Part shown: one piece after another, positions 59,607 through 64,000 of the stretch
How positions within the stretch are numbered: position 1 is the stretch's first letter
Layout: every line of letters begins with the position of its first letter
Source of the DNA: CANKJK01 sp040081715
GTDB lineage: Bacteria > Acidobacteriota > Vicinamibacteria > Vicinamibacterales > UBA2999
Assembly: GCA_040081715.1 (NCBI GenBank)
Contig: JBEBFY010000005.1
Coordinates: forward strand, 124,001 to 188,000
Length of the DNA: 64,000 bases
Direction of reading: 5' to 3'
Made by a program: the position numbers and the translations under genes
Notes under the pieces: model-generated
The model's input: the letters and a program-made list of their open reading frames with translations, nothing else
What the model was told of the DNA's origin: nothing
Database searches by the model: none

Positions 59607-61037
59607 GTGAAATCCGGGGATGGGTCGGCCCCAGAGGCCCCCCGCACGAGCGCCCTCACCGTTTTTGCTTGGCTATGGGCTGCGGGTGTGGTTTCACACA
59701 TGGCGTCGTACTCGGAGCCACTTCAACCGGTCACGGTTGTCATACTTGCCCTCGCGCTCCTCGTGCTCTTTCGTCCCTCTACGATCGCAGTCTTCCTGGC
59801 GCTGCTCACGGCGCAACTGCTCTACCTATGCTGGCGACTGCCTGACGTGTCGAACCATTCGATTCTTTCGGCGTGCGTCGAGCTGACCATTCTGTCGGCT
59901 GCGGTCTGCCACGCAGTGACGAAAAGAACATGGAGAATTGACCCACGTGAGCTGTACACGTCATCTTCCGCGATTGTTCGCATTGAGGTGCTGGTTTTCT
60001 ATTTCTTCGTCGTGTTCCACAAGCTGAACAGCGGTTTCTTTGACCAGGAGTACAGCTGCGGTGCCGTCATGTACCTGCGTCTGGCGCGGCAGTACGCATT
60101 TCTTCCCACGGCGGACTGGACGCGATGGTGCGCGATCTGTCTCACCATCCTGATCGAGGCGGCGATACCCGTGATGCTGGTAGCGCGCCGTCTAAGGTTG
60201 GCCGGCCTGCTGCTGGCGTTCGGCTTTCACTTCGCGCTCGCGATGGATCCTGGCGACGTCATCTTCAATTTTTCGGCAATCCTGCTGGCGCTCTTCTCTC
60301 TATTCTTGCCAAACGACTCCGCACAGGCACTCTACTCGACGCTGGCGCCGCTGCGCCGCGCATGGCGCCGCCCGCCCAATCGGATTGTGTGGCTTGGGGC
60401 CCGCGCCTGCGTCTACTTGATGTTGCCGACGCTGCTCGCAGCGCTCATTTTCCGCGGTGCGATTCCTACGGGGCTGACACGGGAGGCGGCGCGAGGTGCC
60501 TGGGTGTTGTATGCCGGATTTGTTCTCGCCACATTTCTCGCAACCGTGCCGCGCCACTCCTTGATGTTCACGAGCGCGCGGGAGTTGCTCGCCGTCCGAT
60601 CGCCATGGCTCCTGATGTTTCCCGCATTGCTCTTCGCGAATGGCCTCATGCCGTATTTGGGAGCAAAGACAGAGACCGCATTTTCCATGTTCAGCAATCT
60701 CCGCACGGAAGGCGGCCATAGCAACCACTGGTTGATGCCCGAGTCGCTGCATGTCTGGAATTACCAGCGGGATCTCGTCACGATCCGGCACACGTCGGTC
60801 GAAGGAATGCAGAAGTTAGCAGACAGTGGTTCTCAATGGACCTACCTCGAATTCAGGCGGGCGATGCGTGATCGTCCGAATGCGTCGGTCACGTATGAGC
60901 GCAACGGTGTGGTGACGGCACTGAAAAGGGCCGGAGACGACCCGGAACTGATGCACCCGGATGGTTGGGCGGAACGGAAACTTCTGACGTTTCGTCGAGT
61001 GTCCATGGACTGGAGCAGGACCTACTGCACTCACTGA
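59607..61037 (+). CDS. HTTM-domain (vitamin-K-dependent-carboxylase-like) membrane protein
   Basis: A 476-residue protein with about ten membrane segments in the first 380 residues and a soluble tail. The segment VLVFYFFVVFHKLNSGFFDQEYSCGAVMYL resembles the HTTM core (aromatic pair, HKLN, then an acidic/Cys loop), and LLLAFGFHFALAMDPGD resembles the later histidine helix of that family. HTTM proteins are bacterial relatives of gamma-glutamyl carboxylase; most have no proven activity. The tail (SNHWLMPESLHVWNYQRDLVTIRHT) is hydrophilic and aromatic-rich. Base composition is lower in GC than its neighbours. It begins the HTTM-GMC-Tat peptide cluster; the GMC gene starts 150 nt downstream. Confidence 0.72.
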   Translation: MKSGDGSAPEAPRTSALTVFAWLWAAGVVSHMASYSEPLQPVTVVILALALLVLFRPSTIAVFLALLTAQLLYLCWRLPDVSNHSILSACVELTILSAAVCHAVTKRTWRIDPRELYTSSSAIVRIEVLVFYFFVVFHKLNSGFFDQEYSCGAVMYLRLARQYAFLPTADWTRWCAICLTILIEAAIPVMLVARRLRLAGLLLAFGFHFALAMDPGDVIFNFSAILLALFSLFLPNDSAQALYSTLAPLRRAWRRPPNRIVWLGARACVYLMLPTLLAALIFRGAIPTGLTREAARGAWVLYAGFVLATFLATVPRHSLMFTSARELLAVRSPWLLMFPALLFANGLMPYLGAKTETAFSMFSNLRTEGGHSNHWLMPESLHVWNYQRDLVTIRHTSVEGMQKLADSGSQWTYLEFRRAMRDRPNASVTYERNGVVTALKRAGDDPELMHPDGWAERKLLTFRRVSMDWSRTYCTH

Positions 61038-61187
61038 CCCGCATTCGTGGCGCGACAGCCCTGCGGGCGATGAACCAAGAAGCCAGCGTCACGTTGAACA
61101 TCAATTGATGAGACTCGAGGCGATGCACGATCGCTACAGTCTAGATACAGCTTGGTGTCTGCGGCTACAATTGCTCCCCACTGCATC

Positions 61188-62573
61188 ATGCTCCTGAACG
61201 ATGGCGTACCGAGCGCGAGCTACGACTGTATTGTCGTCGGATCGGGTCCAGCCGGGCTCAGCCTCGCGTTTGCGCTCGGTTCGGCCAACAAGAGAGTCCT
61301 GATCATCGAATCCGGGGGCGAATCACCGGTCCGCGAGCTGGCGAACGCGATCGGGTACGGACACTACGCCGACGACTATTGGAACCATCACTCAGTCAAG
61401 GCCCTCGGCGGCTCATCGCAGGTCTGGGCGGGGTGGGTCACGACCTTGAGTGACCGGACGTTCGATAACCCGTCTGTGGGAGTTCGATGGCCGATCACCA
61501 GGCAGGATCTGGTGCCCTACTACAGGAAGGCTGCTGCTCTGATCGATCGAGACGCCTCGATTGTTGACTTCGAGAGAGGCTTCTTTCCCGGATTCCACTA
61601 CCGACCATTTTCTCGCGGAGTTCCGACGAGATTCGACAGCAAGTACGGGGATCAATTGAGGGTGTCGCCTGCCATCGATGTCCTCCTGGGATGCTCGACG
61701 GTGGGTCTTGACGCCAACGACTCGAGGCGTGCGATCAGCGTAATCCGGTACTTCCACCATGCGTCCGGCGTCACGCGCGACCTGGCGATCACGCCATCGC
61801 AATCGGTCGTGCTGGCGGCCGGAGGGATCGGGAATGCCCAGCTGCTCCTCCAGCCGCGGAAGGACGGTACGGTGTCCGCCGGCAACGAGAGTGGCCAGGC
61901 TGGCCGCTTCATCATGGAGCATCCGCACTTCTACGGCGTCGCGGAGTGTGTCCTCGATGACGACCTCGATCGTCACCTGCCCACGGCCGCGTTTGGGCCA
62001 GCCGAGCATGCCCTGGTCGTCGACACCGAGCATTCAGAGAAACACGGTCTGTTCGAATGCAGCCTGCAGTTTCACGAGAAGACGACGGACCACGAACTGG
62101 TGCGTCACCTATCCAGTGAGTTGGGCAAGCCCTTTTATCACTACACCATCAATGCCAGGGCCGAGATGCTGCCCTCGGCGGCGAACCGCGTGTTTCTCAC
62201 GGGTGAGCGTGATCGCTCCGGACTGTACAGGCCTGGTGTTCGATGCGTCCTCGATGCCAGAGACTTACTGAATACAGAGATGACATTGCGGTTTCTCGGC
62301 GAGTCGCTGATCGGACTGCGTAAAGGTCGAGTTCGAATCGACAACGCAAGGCTTTATGGACAGCCCAACGGCGGCGGCCACATCATGGGAACGACCCGGA
62401 TGGGAAACAGTCGATCGACGTCCGTCGTGGATCGGAACTGCCGGGTGCACGGATACGACAACCTCTACGTGGCGGGCTCGTCCGTGTTTCCAACCGGAGG
62501 GTATGCCAATCCCACGTTCACCATCGTGGCGTTGGCCTTGCGGCTGGCTGATACGCTGGTGAATCGGGGATGA
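61188..62573 (+). CDS. GMC-family FAD oxidoreductase
   Basis: A 461-residue flavoprotein. The FAD Rossmann loop is CIVVGSGPAGLSLAFALGS (Gly18-Gly23), then LIIESGG and ALGGSSQVWAGWVTTL (GMC loop). The C-terminal catalytic region has HIMGTTRMGNSRSTSVVDRN (active His) and VAGSSVFPTGGYANPTFTIVALALRLAD (second catalytic position, FAD). It is short for a GMC enzyme and has no signal peptide. Relatives oxidise sugars, alcohols or sterols, often with an exported small subunit that carries a Tat signal. Here the stop overlaps the start of a Tat-signal peptide gene (ATGA at 62570-62573). ATG 61188 is used; TACAAT at 61166-61171 may be the -10. Confidence 0.85.
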   Translation: MLLNDGVPSASYDCIVVGSGPAGLSLAFALGSANKRVLIIESGGESPVRELANAIGYGHYADDYWNHHSVKALGGSSQVWAGWVTTLSDRTFDNPSVGVRWPITRQDLVPYYRKAAALIDRDASIVDFERGFFPGFHYRPFSRGVPTRFDSKYGDQLRVSPAIDVLLGCSTVGLDANDSRRAISVIRYFHHASGVTRDLAITPSQSVVLAAGGIGNAQLLLQPRKDGTVSAGNESGQAGRFIMEHPHFYGVAECVLDDDLDRHLPTAAFGPAEHALVVDTEHSEKHGLFECSLQFHEKTTDHELVRHLSSELGKPFYHYTINARAEMLPSAANRVFLTGERDRSGLYRPGVRCVLDARDLLNTEMTLRFLGESLIGLRKGRVRIDNARLYGQPNGGGHIMGTTRMGNSRSTSVVDRNCRVHGYDNLYVAGSSVFPTGGYANPTFTIVALALRLADTLVNRG

Positions 62574-62794
62574 TGCTGGCGATGATGACATCTGTCTCGA
62601 GGCGGGCCTTCCTGGGGGGCATCGGCGGTGCGATCGTCTCCGGGTCCGTCCTATGGACGTACGGATGCCCTGGTGGATGGAGAGGGGTGCGGGGGCAAGG
62701 GGACTCAGTCGAGCCATGCTGCCAGTACGTGGACCACGATGGGTGGGTCCTGACCGCTTCGGACAAGGACAAACTGACGGCAGGCCAGAAATGA
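62570..62794 (+). CDS. 74-residue Tat-signal protein with three cysteines, coupled to the GMC gene
   Basis: ATG 62570 overlaps the GMC stop. An in-frame ATG at 62585 would still keep the signal. The twin-arginine motif SRRAFLGG occupies residues 10-17, followed by the hydrophobic stretch AIVSGSVLW. The mature part is short and includes Cys33, Cys50-Cys51 and DHDGWVLTASDKDKL. I recognise no family. By position it may be a Tat escort or small subunit for the signal-less GMC protein, as in some sugar dehydrogenases, or a substrate of the HTTM protein. Confidence 0.6.
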   Translation: MMLAMMTSVSRRAFLGGIGGAIVSGSVLWTYGCPGGWRGVRGQGDSVEPCCQYVDHDGWVLTASDKDKLTAGQK

Positions 62795-62872
62795 GGCCGT
62801 TGGAGGGGAGCGCCTGAGCGGGACATCGTGAAGCGGGCGTGGCGTACGATGCGCCGAAGGGAATTCATTCAA

Positions 62873-62968
62873 CCAGGCGTGCGCGGGTTCGTCGACCGCG
62901 GCAACGCGGTCGCCGTAGACGAACTCGCCACGAGTCAGGAAGTCAGCGAGGGGCAGCGGGACGTTCCT
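62873..62968 (-). pseudogene. N-terminal remnant of an AMP-dependent acyl-CoA synthetase gene
   Basis: On the minus strand one frame reads NVPLPLADFLTRG followed by EFVYGDRVAAVDEPAHAW, which matches the start of fatty-acyl-CoA synthetases (DFLxRAxxVYGDRVAVVDE). There is no start codon and similarity stops after about 32 codons. It lies in the 565-nt stretch 62795-63359, which contains no intact gene. Confidence 0.45.
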
Positions 62969-63067
62969 CGGCGCTCAACGTAGACTGCGGCACCGGCGAG
63001 CTCCTGGTCAAGTTAACCCGGTGCTGGCCCGGCGTCCATTAGCGCCCTCTCCGATCGGTCTGGGGCT

Positions 63068-63292
63068 CTATCGAAGACCAGCTGCGACTGAGGGGCCCAC
63101 GATGGCCACAATCCACAGCTGGTCTGTCAATTCCCGCTGCAGTACGGTGAAGTCTTCGAAGCCCTGGGCCGGGAAGTAGGCCGCGCGCGTGTATCGCAGT
63201 GTCTCGGTAAACTCTAGCCGGGCCAGTTGCCGTACAGCACGCCCTACGCGCGCTGTTCTCCAGTAATCACTGGCCCGAAGAACCCACGCAGG
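63068..63292 (-). pseudogene. Unidentified C-terminal gene fragment
   Basis: A 74-codon open stretch without a usable start codon ends at a TAG (63068-63070). The translation has a protein-like character (RASDYWRTARVGRAVRQLAR, then FTETLRYTRAAYFPAQGFED and ELTDQLWIVAIVGPSVAAG). I do not recognise the family. It may be the end of a gene whose 5' part was lost or frameshifted. Confidence 0.35.
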
Positions 63293-63346
63293 TCATCAGC
63301 CGTGAAGGAGCAGCCTCGCGAACCGCGCCGGCGTTCAAGCCCGCGC

Positions 63347-63352
63347 TACTAT
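63347..63352 (+). promoter_or_regulatory. Candidate -10 element of the IMPase-family gene
   Basis: TACTAT ends 7 nt before ATG 63360 and overlaps the alternative ATG at 63351, favouring a leaderless start at 63360. Confidence 0.4.
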
Positions 63353-63359
63353 GGCGCGG

Positions 63360-64000
63360 ATGCCCTCCGCGCCGCCCACCTTCGACGAGGACTTCGCACT
63401 CGCGCACTGCTTGGCCGATGCTGCTGCCGAAGTGACTCTGTCTTTCTGGCGCCGCGACCCTCAGCGCTGGAACAAGGCAGACGGGAGCCTCGCCACGGAG
63501 GCCGACCTGGCCACGGAGGACAGGCTGCGGGCCATTCTCGGTGCGGCACGCCCGGCGGACGCCATCCTCGGTGAAGAGCGCGGCGCATCCGGATCCGGTT
63601 CCCGCCGCTGGATTCTTGATGGCATCGACGGCACGGTCGCGTTTGCGGCTGGCACCGAGGACTGGGGAACGCTCATCGCCCTGGAGGTGGACGGTGAGGT
63701 CGTCCTGGGCCTCTGCGTGGAGCCCGCCCGCCGGCGCCGCACCTGGGCCGCACGCGGAGGCGGCGCGTTCAGGCGCGACGACGGTGCGGAGCCTCGAAGG
63801 CTCTCGGTGAGCGGGGGCAACAGCCTGGCGCAGGCCCGCACCTATCTGCCGCCTGCGCACTACATCCCGGATGCGGCCGCGGCGCAGATGGCGGACACCG
63901 TTCGTGCGCGCACCGCGACCGCGGCCGGCTTTCCCTACCATCCGGCGCTGGAGGTGGCCGCGGGCCAGGCCGAGGTGGCCGTCCTCTTCACCGGCGGCGT
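63360..64000 (+). CDS. Inositol-monophosphatase/histidinol-phosphatase family protein, cut by right edge
   Basis: 213 codons are visible and the frame is open to the edge. Marks of the Mg-dependent phosphatase family: KADGSLATEADLATEDRL (first metal-site region), AILGEERGASG (Glu-Glu), WILDGIDGTVAFAAGTEDWGTLIALE (the DPIDGT motif, here DGIDGT) and VVLGLCVEPARRRRTWAARGGGAF. Substrates in the family are inositol phosphate, histidinol phosphate or PAP; histidinol phosphatase (HisN) is a common bacterial assignment but cannot be fixed here. The C-terminal metal Asp segment (WDxAA) is probably replaced or lies around HPALEVAAGQAEV. Confidence 0.85.
   Translation, partial: MPSAPPTFDEDFALAHCLADAAAEVTLSFWRRDPQRWNKADGSLATEADLATEDRLRAILGAARPADAILGEERGASGSGSRRWILDGIDGTVAFAAGTEDWGTLIALEVDGEVVLGLCVEPARRRRTWAARGGGAFRRDDGAEPRRLSVSGGNSLAQARTYLPPAHYIPDAAAAQMADTVRARTATAAGFPYHPALEVAAGQAEVAVLFTGG

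Noticed and set aside
62320..62350. tRNA-like GTTCGAATC segment
   Set aside because: The match is only a T-loop-like string inside the GMC coding sequence; no acceptor stem or anticodon arm can be formed.

Overview
The window is GC-rich and almost fully coding. Its mix of secreted PQQ-type beta-propellers, a TonB receptor with an N-terminal carboxypeptidase-regulatory-like domain, cytochrome c-DUF1080 fusions, DUF5916-type outer-membrane proteins, a type III glutamine synthetase and a SUI1/YciH factor suggests a soil Acidobacteriota of the Vicinamibacteria type. This is inference from gene content; no rRNA or tRNA gene was recognised.

Layout. 1-1698 (-): a Reg_prop sensor gene cut by the left edge. 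1874-20729 (+, with a SUI1 gene on - at 15033): a long run of exported proteins that reads as a periplasmic oxidation/uptake locus: PQQ dehydrogenase, TonB receptor, ankyrin protein, VOC proteins, two cytochrome c-DUF1080 fusions, a signal-peptide-bearing HpcH/HpaI aldolase, an MHS-family transporter, a PQQ-like propeller, a metallo-beta-lactamase-fold protein without its metal motif, and a two-subunit molybdenum hydroxylase. A strong bidirectional hairpin terminator closes it at 20759. 20802-29844: mixed genes (SnoaL-like, PQQ propeller, VOC, CBS, aldo/keto reductase, HicA/HicB, GNAT-like, DUF5916, DUF411, lipoprotein).

29889-47121 is a central-metabolism block. It holds metH with an upstream ArsR-methyltransferase fusion regulator, glnA type III, a DUF349 protein, speA, a thioesterase, pepF, a second ArsR-methyltransferase fusion, and ahcY. 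The two fusion regulators each precede a different enzyme of the methionine/SAH cycle, and each has a palindrome at its own promoter. I regard this as the most coherent regulatory system in the window. 47153-59184: an old yellow enzyme, a pabB-pabC fusion, an acyl-CoA dehydrogenase / E2 / 3-hydroxyacyl-CoA dehydrogenase operon, a polytopic membrane protein, an NHL propeller and a second DUF5916 protein.

59185-63350 looks like an accessory island. Base composition drops in places, gene remnants lie at both ends (amidohydrolase, AMP-ligase and an unidentified fragment), and the centre carries an HTTM (vitamin-K-carboxylase-like) membrane protein, a GMC flavoprotein and a translationally coupled 74-residue Tat-signal protein with three cysteines. 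It is the best candidate for an undescribed system. An inositol-monophosphatase-family gene runs off the right edge.

A recurrent feature is a -10-like hexamer 6-10 nt before the start codon with no ribosome-binding site. This suggests that leaderless mRNAs are common in this organism, and it was used to choose several starts.
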